Source: Halobacterium hubeiense (lineage in GTDB: Archaea; Halobacteriota; Halobacteria; Halobacteriales; Halobacteriaceae). Taken from it: a stretch of DNA of 64,000 nucleotides. The notes under the pieces are model-generated. The model did no database searches. It was given only the letters and a program-made list of their open reading frames with translations, and was not told the DNA's origin. The position numbers and the translations under genes were made by a program. The DNA is taken from contig NZ_LN831303.1 in assembly GCF_001488575.1 (NCBI RefSeq), positions 186,001 through 250,000 on the forward strand, in the 5' to 3' direction. This document shows, piece by piece, positions 45,597 to 53,934 of this stretch (positions are counted from its first letter, which is position 1; every line of letters starts with the position of its first letter).

Positions 45597-46484
45597 TTAC
45601 TCGCTCTCAGCCACGTTCCATGAGTGGATTTCTGACTCGGTACAACTGTTCAGCACCCCAACCTTGATTTTCTCACCAGACAGACTGTACTCAAGGTTAA
45701 TCGTCGTCTTCTGGCCGGATTTCGTCTCGAACGTAATCTTGCCAGTTTTCTGCTCTCCTCCGCAACTATAATAATAATCTACCGCAGCTAGCGGGCTCGT
45801 TTGGCTGGTGAGGGTCTGTGATTCTCCGGGCGGCACCATCGGTTTCGTGTCATCCTCTGAATCTCCGATTGGTGCGCGACTCCCCGCCCTTGCTGGCTTT
45901 GGCCCGTCACCATGCACGTTGTAATAGGGGATTGTCACCGGGAGGTTCCCCGTGTTCGTGATTGTCGTCTTCACCTCCGTGTACCCCATTTTGTCCGAGT
46001 CTGTTCCTTCCTCCGTGACGAAGGCGACGTCGTCGACGGTGTACGTCCGCTCGAAGGTTTTCGAGCGTTCGTCGACGATAGAGCCGTCTTGGATAGCGAG
46101 GATGTCGTAGGTGCCGGCAGCGCGCTCTGTGAGTGGGAAATCGGTGGTTGTGGATGTGCCGAGACGGTTTCGCACTACTTCTTTGCCGTCGCTGTTGCGG
46201 AGCGCAATCGCGTCAACTGAGGCGTCCGTAACGGATACTCGAAGGGCGGTGATCGTCTGCTCTTGTCCGAGAGTTGTGGTCGTCTGCGTGGTAACCGTCT
46301 CGGCTGTCTCGATGACACCACTACTTCCGCTGTTCGTTTGCGCCGGAGTGGACCCTGAGGCTGATGTCGCTGACCTACCGGAGTTTGTATTGTCACTGGA
46401 AGCGGAGCTGCAGCCGGAGAGGGCGGTTGCAGCGGCGGTGCCGAGGGATGCGAGGACAGTTCGGCGGTACCGGCGGTCTGACAT
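45597..46484 (-). CDS. Tat-type lipoprotein next to the VirB6-like gene
   Basis: 295 residues. N-terminus RRYRRTVLASLGTAAATALSGC with twin-Arg and lipobox LSGC, so it is a membrane-anchored exported lipoprotein. A Ser/Thr/Asn-rich linker precedes two beta-sandwich-like regions (VTIPYYNVHGDGPKP; KTTINLEYSLSGEKIKVGVL). A palindrome TTAACCAACA-N21 lies 81 bp upstream of its start and may control it and the VirB6-like gene together. Confidence 0.8.
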   Translation of the reverse strand: MSDRRYRRTVLASLGTAAATALSGCSSASSDNTNSGRSATSASGSTPAQTNSGSSGVIETAETVTTQTTTTLGQEQTITALRVSVTDASVDAIALRNSDGKEVVRNRLGTSTTTDFPLTERAAGTYDILAIQDGSIVDERSKTFERTYTVDDVAFVTEEGTDSDKMGYTEVKTTITNTGNLPVTIPYYNVHGDGPKPARAGSRAPIGDSEDDTKPMVPPGESQTLTSQTSPLAAVDYYYSCGGEQKTGKITFETKSGQKTTINLEYSLSGEKIKVGVLNSCTESEIHSWNVAESE

Positions 46485-46564
46485 ATCGAATAGGGTTGCA
46501 CTCCTTTGGTGTATTAGTTCCGGCGTAGCTTCTGGCAGAGAGAAGATGGAACCAGGCGCAGATC

Positions 46565-46605
46565 TTAACCAACAATTGGTGGTGGCCTCCGTACGTGTTG
46601 GTTAA
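46565..46605. promoter_or_regulatory. 41-bp palindrome TTAACCAACA-N21-TGTTGGTTAA, copy 3
   Basis: Perfect arms at 46565-46574 and 46596-46605. Upstream of the lipoprotein/VirB6-like operon on the minus strand. Confidence 0.8.
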
Positions 46606-46676
46606 GACGATGATCGATGAACTACTCACAGCCAAAAATAATGTGAACACGCACATACTCACGCCACAATACCGCC

Positions 46677-46725
46677 TTGACATCCTCCCCGCCCTGAAGG
46701 GCGGGGCTTTCTCCTTGACTTTCCA
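46677..46725 (-). mobile_element. orphan tnpB-type 3' end
   Basis: On the minus strand GGAGAAAGCC, hairpin CCGCCCTTCAGGGCGG, then GGAGGATGTCAAGGCGG. Same framework as 23215-23275. The whole 46485-46887 gap has only this and the palindrome. Confidence 0.6.
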
Positions 46726-46887
46726 TAAACTACCATCCCAGAAATTAAGGAACTGAATCTTTCCAACGTCTTGTTTACACGGAATCGCCAATCTCGTGTG
46801 CTCATCTCGGAAACCGGTCCTTTTGACGGCGAACCCGATGCTGTTTTACTGTACCTAGAGTAATAGGTTATCACGGCCGAATCGGGA

Positions 46888-47652
46888 ATGTCGGAGAACG
46901 TGATTACACTATCAGGACCGTACAAAGGCATTGAAACTTCAATTGAAGCCTGCGCCAGCGAATTCAGAGAAACGTCGCCACAGCTCCACGAAGCATGCAG
47001 TGACCATACGGAATCCGTCGTTTCCAAAATCTCGTCCGATGACACTGTCGTGCCGGGGAGTGAACTTGCCGACGACGCAGAGTTAACCGCATTTCAGCAG
47101 TTCATCGAAAAACAGCATACGGAGTACTGGTTCGCCGATCTCAACGGACGCGGGAGCGACCTCGATTTAGAATGGAGTTCGTTCAAGACTGCTATCCGTC
47201 TCCACGCAGAACATACGTACCTCAACGCGTTTAATGCCTACATGACTGCAAGCGAGACGTTCTCGCGAATAGAGCAAAGCCGCCAAGAGACGAAAAGCCT
47301 CCTCGAAGACACCAAGAGTCGCCTTCAACAGGGCCGTCTAGAACCGGAGTCTGAGGAGCAAGAATCTATCCAATCGCTGTTTGCAGACCTCAAAGAGTTG
47401 GTATCAGAGACCACCGAGGATTTAGAAGCCGCGAAAACTGCAGTCGTTCGCGCTCACGCATACTATACAATCGCGGATTGCTATCGGGACGAATACGACT
47501 TAGACCCGGCACAGTTCTCATACGTCTCACTCGGGGATGACGCGGACTGGTTCTTAGAGGATCTTCGACACCGCCGAAGCCGGTCAGAAACGCGAGTTCG
47601 ATGGATTCGCAAAGACTATTCGAAGCTTGCAAACACCCTGCAAGACGAGTAG
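46888..47652 (+). CDS. coiled-coil hypothetical protein
   Basis: 254 residues, almost all alpha-helical (FSRIEQSRQETKSLLEDTKS, QSLFADLKELVSETTEDLEA) with an aromatic central segment (EKQHTEYWFADLNGRGSDLD). No transmembrane helix or signal peptide. No family recognised. Convergent with the DUF7260 gene; the 112-bp gap is featureless. Confidence 0.65.
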   Translation: MSENVITLSGPYKGIETSIEACASEFRETSPQLHEACSDHTESVVSKISSDDTVVPGSELADDAELTAFQQFIEKQHTEYWFADLNGRGSDLDLEWSSFKTAIRLHAEHTYLNAFNAYMTASETFSRIEQSRQETKSLLEDTKSRLQQGRLEPESEEQESIQSLFADLKELVSETTEDLEAAKTAVVRAHAYYTIADCYRDEYDLDPAQFSYVSLGDDADWFLEDLRHRRSRSETRVRWIRKDYSKLANTLQDE

Positions 47653-47764
47653 CCTGCACCCCGAACAGAAATCCCAATCACGAGGGATACGGGCCGGCAT
47701 CGTACCGCCGTCCACACTGAATACCGAAGTCGGATTCCCTGAGCTGGGTTAAATCGAGTGGAAC

Positions 47765-48598
47765 CTAGCGGCTACTGGGGCGTTCATTGAGGATGGTGGT
47801 GAGACGTTGATTGGTTGTTGCAATACGGGAGCTGAGAGTAGCGACTACGTCAAGGACCGGGTAGGTGACAGAAAGCGAGTCATAGCAGTAGTCGGGCACC
47901 CGAAGATTAGTTTTGAGGCTGCTCGCTGATTGCGGTTCCAACTCACCATTCTGGCGGCGGTCCGCGAGGTCCTGGCAGCGTGTCGAAAGCTCGTCGAGGT
48001 CAGTCTGCAATTGCTGTAGCTCGTTGATTGGACAGTCGTAGAATGGCCGTGATTGGATGACATTGACCTCTTCAGCGATTGCCTGCAGCTCCGCGTTCGC
48101 GTCCTGAAGATTGGATGCTTCCTGGTTGAGTGCCGAGATGAGGCGTTTTCGTTGTGTTTTCGCCTGTTGCGCTGCGGTCAACACTTGCTGTTTTAACTCG
48201 GGAGTGATGACTGTGGCTTGCTTTAGGAGTGTCGCGAATTCGTTCCCGAACTCTGCGGCGAGACTCTCCCAAAAGGAATCCCCGTATTCGTCGTCGTAGT
48301 GTGGCGTGTTCATCACCGTCTCAACGTACGCATCACGAATGGGCGTATCGCCGTGCTGGTTGACTGAGGTGGTCTGGCCGGCGATTGTCTCGTGAGTGGT
48401 CGCTGTTGGACTTGCTGACTCACTAGGGTTACGCTCGCAAGAGATCTGGTCGAGACGCGCGCAGAAGTCGCTGAAGGCGTCCGCCTCCGTTTGGAGCACC
48501 TCGCGTTCCTCGACAACTGCTTGATGTGCGGCTTGGAGGAGGGTAATACGGTAGCGTGATTCCAGTGTTCCAGTGGTTAGCGTGATGGGTTGAAGCAT
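47765..48598 (-). CDS. DUF7260-family protein
   Basis: 277 residues, mostly helical with coiled coils (QAAHQAVVEEREVLQTEADA; LSTRCQDLADRRQNGELEPQ). Conserved elements are CARLDQISCERNPS early, RDAYVETVMNTPHYDDEYGD in the centre and PDYCYDSLSVTYPVLDVVAT near the end. The family is common on haloarchaeal genomes and plasmids; function unknown. AT-rich TATATATAGG ~40 bp upstream is the probable promoter. Confidence 0.75.
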   Translation of the reverse strand: MLQPITLTTGTLESRYRITLLQAAHQAVVEEREVLQTEADAFSDFCARLDQISCERNPSESASPTATTHETIAGQTTSVNQHGDTPIRDAYVETVMNTPHYDDEYGDSFWESLAAEFGNEFATLLKQATVITPELKQQVLTAAQQAKTQRKRLISALNQEASNLQDANAELQAIAEEVNVIQSRPFYDCPINELQQLQTDLDELSTRCQDLADRRQNGELEPQSASSLKTNLRVPDYCYDSLSVTYPVLDVVATLSSRIATTNQRLTTILNERPSSR

Positions 48599-48989
48599 AT
48601 GCCCGAGTGGATCGGTGGTTGGCTAAAATATTACTAGTCGCCATATATAGGCGTATTGTGGGTTTTCAAAAACTTGCAACACACAGGACAACCGAATCAC
48701 TCACCACCGGCCCCTGAGGAAGAGAGCTCTTCTTATTGTAAGTGAACTATTTGTTGGCCGTCTTTTAGGGTGTTCATCCATAAAGACTACAATAAACGCA
48801 AATACACGTTGGATTGTCGTCGGAGTCACTTGGCATACACACGTGCGTTTGGTTGAAGGCTTATCGAGCCTGTCAGCTATCGCTCTCCCCGGCGACACCT
48901 AATCCTCGAATCAGTAGCACAACGTGGAAGCAAGGGACTACATTGGCGAGACACGTCTCGTTCGTACACTAGAACAGGCTGCGTTCTGA

Positions 48990-49105
48990 GGCAGCCGTGT
49001 CGTGACACCACACTTACGCGCTTCCTCCCACGGCTAAAGCCGTAGGATTCCGCGCTGTTACCACTGTGGACGGAAGCCTATCCCTTCAGGGATGGTAGGA
49101 TGTCA
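48990..49105. mobile_element. two opposed tnpB-type 3' ends
   Basis: Minus strand: CAGCGCGGAATCCTACGGCT with hairpin CTACGGCTTTAGCCGTGG, then GAGGAAGCGCGTAAGTG, matching 3080-3165. Plus strand (49070-49105): GGAAGCC with hairpin TATCCCTTCAGGGATG, then GTAGGATGTCA. They sit head to head inside the gene-free stretch 48599-49272. Confidence 0.55.
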
Positions 49106-49150
49106 GGGGCTATTCGGGCCGGCAGAATTGTATCTCCCCCGCTGACAGTC

Positions 49151-49256
49151 TCCGCAAATACGATTTCTGTATTCCACGTGGACAGCGTCACATCCCGTTC
49201 TACGCCTACTTACTCGGTAATTCCTGAATAGGAAATCCCGTGTTTTCAATTACTGC
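49151..49256 (+). repeat. dispersed ~105-bp repeat, copy 2
   Basis: CGCAAATACGATTTCTGTAT through ACGCCTACTTACTCGG to CGTGTTTTCAATTACTG. About 80% identical to 4618-4720. Directly follows the opposed tnpB-type ends, and ends near the formamidase stop. At 4618 it likewise lies just downstream of tnpB. Confidence 0.6.
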
Positions 49257-49272
49257 TGAACTCGATATTGCA

Positions 49273-50580
49273 TCAGATTCCGTACTGTTCGCTGACGAAG
49301 TTGTCGAGCCCACGCTCCTCAAGAAGATCCATCGGAACGAGCATATCAAGTTGGACGACGCCTGGAAGCCGCCCGATTTGGACGCCGCCAGTGAACGTGC
49401 ATCGGCCACGGATCTCTCCCTCGCTCATGTTGAGCAGTTCTGATGCCCGATCAAACGCGTTCTGTGTGGCATCGTTGACGGTCGCGCCCGACCCAACTAC
49501 CTGAATCGGCCCCATGTCTGTGTTCACGTCGACGTCGTGTTCCGCGCCGAGTTCCTGCCCGGCGTCGCGTTCATCGTCGCTGTAGGGCTGACTAATGAAC
49601 GGGAGATCCTCCTCGTTGGGCAGCAGGACCGGGCCGTCGAGTTCGAGATCCTTGATGACTTCAACGTCCATTGTGACGGTTCCGCTCACGTCGGTCGTGT
49701 GCAAGGAGAGTTCGCCGTCGCCTTGATTTGCGTGGAGGTCGCCAACATAGATTCCTGCGCCGTCGACGTCGACCGGACAGATCAGTGTCGCGCCCGCTCG
49801 AACTTCGGGGATGTCCATGTGGCCGTCGGTGCGTTTCTCCAAGTCTTCCTCGGTTTCGACACCGTAGTCGTGGTCGGCGCCAATTAGGTTTTGTCCGAAG
49901 TCCCCGGCATTGTGGGAGTCAGGCATAGTGACCGACGGCGTCGTCCCGATATTTCCGATGAATGGCCGGAGTCGCCCAAGAGTTCCGGGCATTCCGTCTG
50001 GTTCGTAGAGCAGGATCGGGTGCTGGCGAGCATTCTCCGGAATATCCATCACCTCCTCGGCATTCATCGCGAGTTCGTGAGCGCCGTCCTTGTCGAGGGT
50101 GATCCCGACCGCGTTCTCATGGTCGAACGCGACGGTATAGCCGTACTCGAAGCCGAACGAAGACGCATTGGCGCCACATTCCGCACAGCGAATGGCGTCC
50201 TCACCGGTTCCCTCGACGATTGAGTCGGGCCAGGTAGTGCCACACTCTGGGCAGCGATGATCGACGAACGGGTCGTCACTGAACGCGCCCTCGCGTTCGG
50301 CCATCGACCCCGTACTCGTGGCCATGCTCGTCACCTCCACGTCGCGGATATGAATTGCAACGGCGTCGCCGACTTCGGCGCCGTCGACGCGAATCGGTCG
50401 CGTAACCTCGTGGCCCCCGCGGAACGAGGGCGTGATCATCGGCCCCCAGCAGCCCGGTGGCGTGTAGGTGGTGATCGTGCCCCCGTCAGCGACGGTTCCG
50501 GCCCACTCTTGATCCGGCCCGACGAGCCCGAGCGTGTACTGATCGACGTACAGCTCTTGCTTCACTTCTTGCTGTGACAT
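49273..50580 (-). CDS. fmdA: acetamidase/formamidase (FmdA/AmdA family)
   Basis: 435 residues from ATG 50580. Family blocks are WAGTVADGGTITTYTPPGCW, VTRPIRVDGAEVGDAVAIHI, IGNIGTTPSVTMPDSHNAGD, AGIYVGDLHANQGDGEL and a VQLDMLVPM C-terminus. Hydrolyses formamide or short amides to ammonia plus acid. An internal zinc-ribbon-like insert CPECGTTWPDS and RCAECGANASS (~40 residues, near 110-150) is present. Cytosolic. A diverged TTAACCAA palindrome lies ~170-200 bp upstream. Ammonia release fits a nitrogen-assimilation role with gdh, an inference. Confidence 0.92.
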   Translation of the reverse strand: MSQQEVKQELYVDQYTLGLVGPDQEWAGTVADGGTITTYTPPGCWGPMITPSFRGGHEVTRPIRVDGAEVGDAVAIHIRDVEVTSMATSTGSMAEREGAFSDDPFVDHRCPECGTTWPDSIVEGTGEDAIRCAECGANASSFGFEYGYTVAFDHENAVGITLDKDGAHELAMNAEEVMDIPENARQHPILLYEPDGMPGTLGRLRPFIGNIGTTPSVTMPDSHNAGDFGQNLIGADHDYGVETEEDLEKRTDGHMDIPEVRAGATLICPVDVDGAGIYVGDLHANQGDGELSLHTTDVSGTVTMDVEVIKDLELDGPVLLPNEEDLPFISQPYSDDERDAGQELGAEHDVDVNTDMGPIQVVGSGATVNDATQNAFDRASELLNMSEGEIRGRCTFTGGVQIGRLPGVVQLDMLVPMDLLEERGLDNFVSEQYGI

Positions 50581-50627
50581 ACCACCCCAAACTACGACTT
50601 GAGTCAGTATAACCGTTGCTGTAAATC

Positions 50628-50650
50628 GCCTCGGGGTCGAGCCCCGAGGC
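50628..50650 (+). mobile_element. tnpB-type end hairpin
   Basis: GCCTCGGGG-TCGAG-CCCCGAGGC, a near-perfect hairpin following AAATC. The same sequence, with a lost second arm, is at 28857-28885. Lies upstream of the formamidase start. Confidence 0.5.
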
Positions 50651-50748
50651 ACTCGTCCTGCTACGCCTGTAGAGATACGACACACGGCATCCTGTACAAC
50701 TCTCGGTTCAACTTCGCGAGTTGCGGACGCCATCCCGGTTGATTCTCC

Positions 50749-50787
50749 TTAACCAAATTCGGTAGCGAGATTCGAGTTGTTGGTTAA
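50749..50787. promoter_or_regulatory. diverged palindrome TTAACCAAAT-N19-TGTTGGTTAA, copy 4
   Basis: Right arm perfect; left arm TTAACCAAAT; spacer 2 bp shorter than in the other copies. Upstream of the formamidase gene. Confidence 0.6.
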
Positions 50788-50810
50788 CTCAGGCTGGAGT
50801 CTGCGGGACT

Positions 50811-51048
50811 GCCGGCGTCACAGTGTTGTGACGCCAGGGAAGTGTGTGGGTGTGACGCTCGACGAGAAGATTCCAGGCGAGAACGAAGCCAAAACTAGGG
50901 CTGTTTGACCGGGCTGTTGAGACACCGACGGCTACTGGAACGCAATTTACAGCACGTCACTCGGTGGAACTCGCAGCCGCCGATTCCCGGCGGCTGGTCG
51001 TCATCACACCCGGCCTGTTATCCGCCGTCACAACACTGTGACGCCGGC
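50811..51048. repeat. 23-bp inverted repeat pair, each arm itself palindromic
   Basis: 50811-50833 and 51026-51048 are exact reverse complements over 23 bp, built on GGCGTCAC-AGTGTT-GTGACGCC. They bracket 192 bp without a gene. Could be an iteron/transfer-origin-like structure, or transcription terminators for the flanking leftward genes. 50581-51077 otherwise holds a tnpB-type hairpin and palindrome copy 4. Confidence 0.55.
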
Positions 51049-51077
51049 GGCGGCTTCACACATTCTCGCCCCATCAT

Positions 51078-51923
51078 CTACTCTTGGCCCTCCTCTAACT
51101 CCGCGTAATACTCGCGATACTCGTCGATGTCCGCAACTAACTCTAACTCTCCACTCCGCCCCTGCCGTAGTGTCAGCAGGTTCTCGTCGTCACGCGCGTC
51201 CCACTCACGTTTCTCATCGCGACAAGAGGTAAGCTTCGCTGTCCACGTCATCGCTCGCTTAATCGTCTCGTTGGGCCACTCACTCCGATCCGTCGTCTCT
51301 CGAAGGATTGCGCGGACGTCTCCGGAGGATAACACCAGCTGTGATCCGCCCCGGGTTTCGGCGTGGCCGCCAAACTTCGGGAAGATGAGTGTCGCACGGG
51401 CTTTGTTCGCGGAGAGGTCACCACCGGCCTTTCGCTCGGCAATCTTGCGCTCGATGGGGAGCTCGTTGCCGTTGAACTCACCGCGGACCACAACGTCGGC
51501 CTCACCATCCTCAAGGCGCTGCACGCGCTCTTCGAGCAGCTCGTGTGTGTCAGTCTCGACGCGATCCCGGATTGCACGATAGGGCTTGACCGTATTCCCC
51601 GCCTCTGTGGACGTGATTGCGAGGTCTTTGGGGTCCGGGCCAGCCCACTCAATATCCGGGCGGTCCTCCAACTCCTGTTCGAGGTCGGTGACGCGTTCGC
51701 GGAGGTGGTGGTTTTCTGTTTCGAGTGCGTTGATTGTGGCGGCCTGATCGTCGCGTTCAGCTTCGAGGTCGTCGACGCGGTCCTGGAGGGTTTGCGTTTC
51801 CGCGCGGAGACGCTGGACTTCTTCGGTGAGTAGTTCAACCGCGTCGGTCACAGCACTGTTATCCAGTTGTGTGACGGCCGCATCAACCGCCGTCTCTATC
51901 GTCGTATTGTCGGTGGTGCTCAT
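51078..51923 (-). CDS. coiled-coil protein of plasmid/virus type
   Basis: 281 residues. An N-terminal coiled coil spans residues ~30-90 (VELLTEEVQRLRAETQTLQD, RVDDLEAERDDQAATINALE). A conserved C-terminal half follows (NTVKPYRAIRDRVETDTHEL, KARATLIFPKFGGHAETRGG, ETIKRAMTWTAKLTSCRDEK), possibly with a wHTH. Overlaps the upstream zinc-ribbon gene by 4 bp (TCAT), so co-translated. Function unknown; proteins of this look occur in haloarchaeal plasmids and proviruses. Confidence 0.7.
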   Translation of the reverse strand: MSTTDNTTIETAVDAAVTQLDNSAVTDAVELLTEEVQRLRAETQTLQDRVDDLEAERDDQAATINALETENHHLRERVTDLEQELEDRPDIEWAGPDPKDLAITSTEAGNTVKPYRAIRDRVETDTHELLEERVQRLEDGEADVVVRGEFNGNELPIERKIAERKAGGDLSANKARATLIFPKFGGHAETRGGSQLVLSSGDVRAILRETTDRSEWPNETIKRAMTWTAKLTSCRDEKREWDARDDENLLTLRQGRSGELELVADIDEYREYYAELEEGQE

Positions 51924-52510
51924 GCGAAATCACCCAGCGTCGTCGAGTCTGCTGACGGGTCTGTTTCTGTGTCCTCTGGGAATTGGGGTGGTTGGCAGTC
52001 CTTGCAAGGGCGTTTGCCGTGGCGGTGAGCTTCGTCGAGAGAGTGTTCGTCGACAATGGGCATGACTTCGGGACAGGCGGGGATGCCGCCAGCATCAGCG
52101 TGGTAGACATCACCCGTTTGACTGTACCAGACAGTCGTGGAGGAGGCGGCGTGCTGAGGGCGCTCTTTCGTGGCTGGGGTAGTTGTGGTGCATCGCTTGC
52201 ACCGCGTGTATTTCTCGGAGAGCCGCTCCTGTGTGGTTGGCCGGTAGACCGCAGTGTCGCGGTAGGCGCTCTGGCAGCGCGGTGCGACGGGGTTCTCTTG
52301 GTCGGGATAGTGGTAGATATGCGTGTTACTCCGGTTCGTGCCAAGCCGGAGGACGTACGCGCTGGGGTCGGTGAGATCGATGCCGGTGTAGGTTTCGATG
52401 ACGCGGCCACACCCCGGACAGACGAGATATCCGTCGACAGTTGGTGTGAGGTCCCGGCGACGGCTCGTCAGCCTGCAGTCTTCGCACGTCCGCGTAACGG
52501 CGTCGGTCAC
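51920..52510 (-). CDS. multi-zinc-ribbon protein
   Basis: 196 residues with four CxxC sites: RTCEDCRLTSR, LVCPGCGRVIET, TRCKRCTTTTP and RPCKDCQPPQF. The central part has HIYHYPDQENPVAPRC and VYHADAGGIPACPE. Probably a DNA/RNA-binding zinc protein; first gene of a leftward pair with the coiled-coil protein. Family not recognised. Confidence 0.7.
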   Translation of the reverse strand: MTDAVTRTCEDCRLTSRRRDLTPTVDGYLVCPGCGRVIETYTGIDLTDPSAYVLRLGTNRSNTHIYHYPDQENPVAPRCQSAYRDTAVYRPTTQERLSEKYTRCKRCTTTTPATKERPQHAASSTTVWYSQTGDVYHADAGGIPACPEVMPIVDEHSLDEAHRHGKRPCKDCQPPQFPEDTETDPSADSTTLGDFA

Positions 52511-53137
52511 GGTGACTCACCCCGGCTAGTGTTGTTGACTGCTTGTTCAGGGCGTTCGCGGAGACTACGGCGGGATAGCCCGATATTGTTATGAACCCCG
52601 GTGAAAGAATTAGACACGCCAATCACCCCCGTTGCCGTGGGATGGCAGGGGGTCTTCGCCGTTGACTGGTGAGCTTACACGGCCCGCCTGTGAATGGAGG
52701 CCTGCAGTCCTGGATTGCAGGTGGCCGGCGACTTGCAGTCCCACCTTCAGACATGATGGGACACGCTGAGAGGCGGATTGTCGCCGGGATTCCGCGCTGT
52801 GGGTGTGATTGGTGTGGGCGCTCGCACCGTGGGATTGTGGAAGGTTGCGCGGTGCGGGCGCTTTCATCGTTGAGCTAGTATCCTGTGCGTCGTTCACGCC
52901 GGGTGATTTAACCCGGATGAGAGGGTGTATTTGCATGCGTCGGTGCCAAAAGCTGGGCGTCTGCTGGTGGCAGGCGTCCAGCCGGATTTTCACTCCGGGG
53001 AGACGCATCAGTCCGCCCAGCTTCTGGCTTAGATAGCCCATAACCCTCCTAGGACTTAATGTCTTTGCAGAAATTCGAATGTCATACTCGATGATTCCTT
53101 GAAAAATCATTTTCGCACCGACACATAATTGGTGCGT
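52511..53137. other. 627-bp divergent control region with a long inverted repeat
   Basis: No credible gene. 52946-52959 (CCAAAAGCTGGGCG) and 53014-53027 (CGCCCAGCTTCTGG) are inverted repeats (13/14) around a GC-rich 54-bp loop with shorter internal repeats. Another hairpin-like run, GGGTGATTTAACCCGG, lies near 52903-52918. Placed between a leftward operon and the PhiH1-repressor-like gene, it may hold a plasmid/virus origin or a structured RNA. Confidence 0.4.
53114..53136. promoter_or_regulatory. operator CGCACC-N11-GGTGCG
   Basis: Palindrome ending two bases before the ATG of the repressor-like gene; the AT-rich centre (ACATAATT) is at the expected position of the start site. Likely autoregulatory site. 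Confidence 0.6.
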
Positions 53138-53452
53138 ATGCCCGATGACTTCCGTGAAGAAATGGCTGAGCGAGTCCCATGGCTGCGACCAGTCGACTAC
53201 GATATCCTCGAATGGCTCAGCCGCCACGACGACGTCGAGGAGGGTTTCCGCGTCACCCCGTCGACGATCTCTGCAAATCTGGACTACCACAGCCGGTACA
53301 TCTCCGAGCGCACGAAGAAACTCGCAAAGGCCGGGTTTCTCTACCGACTGGACGGTCCGAAATACCGATTGACGGACCTCGGACGCAAACTCTTGGATAG
53401 CAACCTTAGTGAGGACGATGTTCCTCCTGAGCCGTCTCCAGACAGCGAGTAA
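53138..53452 (+). CDS. PhiH1-repressor-like winged-helix regulator
   Basis: 104 residues from ATG 53138. wHTH: RPVDYDILEWLSRHDDVEEG, TPSTISANLDYHSRYISERT, then wing KAGFLYRLDGPKYRLTDLGR. Acidic C-terminal tail. Resembles the repressor of halovirus PhiH1, a marker of proviral or plasmid regions. A palindromic operator overlaps its start. Confidence 0.88.
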   Translation: MPDDFREEMAERVPWLRPVDYDILEWLSRHDDVEEGFRVTPSTISANLDYHSRYISERTKKLAKAGFLYRLDGPKYRLTDLGRKLLDSNLSEDDVPPEPSPDSE

Positions 53453-53455
53453 CGC

Positions 53456-53608
53456 TTCGCTGCGTACGTCAATCGGCTGGTTTTGCCTGATGATGGTCTC
53501 GGAGGTATGAAGCTGGTAGACGAAGAAAAGTCGCTCTACCAACTTTCCGACCGCGGTCGCGCGTGACTCGAAGGCGAGCTGCCGACTGAATACCTCGAAG
53601 ACGACTGA
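53456..53608 (+). pseudogene. C-terminal remnant of a second PhiH1-repressor-like gene
   Basis: In the same frame as the preceding gene: FAAYVNRLVLPDDGLGGMKL, VDEEKSLYQLSDRGRA, stop, LEGELPTEYLEDD, stop. It matches the wing and tail of this regulator family (expected DRGRAYLEGEL). One nonsense codon, and the N-terminal half is missing. Confidence 0.7.
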
Positions 53609-53703
53609 CTACCGAGCTATGACTCGCTCGTGAGGTCCTCGCCTCTATTTGGTCGCTTTCGTTCACAGACAACGGCAGGTCCTGGTTAGGGATAAGGAGA
53701 GAG
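53603..53703 (+). repeat. direct repeat flanking the nuclease module, left copy
   Basis: Begins GACTGACTACCGAGC and ends with the core GTTCACAGACAACGGCAGG, TCCTGGTTAGGGATAAG. The right copy at 55961-56062 has the same ends at the same spacing (58 versus 59 bp); the middle is diverged. The stop codon of the repressor remnant lies in it. The rest of 53704-53934 is non-coding, with an inverted repeat CCAGTGT/ACACT..CTGG (53881-53904) before the next gene. Confidence 0.75.
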
Positions 53704-53934
53704 CGGAGGTGAACGGAAAATTCTGAACGAGCTATTTCGGCTTTTTCAGGCAGGTGAAAGGGACAAAAAGGCGATCTCGGAAAACGAGCGGAAGTCATTC
53801 TTCCAGCTTCGTCGCCTCCTTTCCCGACGACGTCTTTTAATCCTCAGACAGGATTTAGGCGGGTACTTTCGGTTTTGTCACCAGTGTGGATAAACACTAA
53901 CTGGGTGCCTCACTGAACTATTAACAACCGAACC

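Noticed and set aside
52610-53542. 310-codon minus-strand ORF
   Set aside because: Antisense to the PhiH1-repressor-like gene and its control region; Arg/His/Ser-rich rather than acidic.
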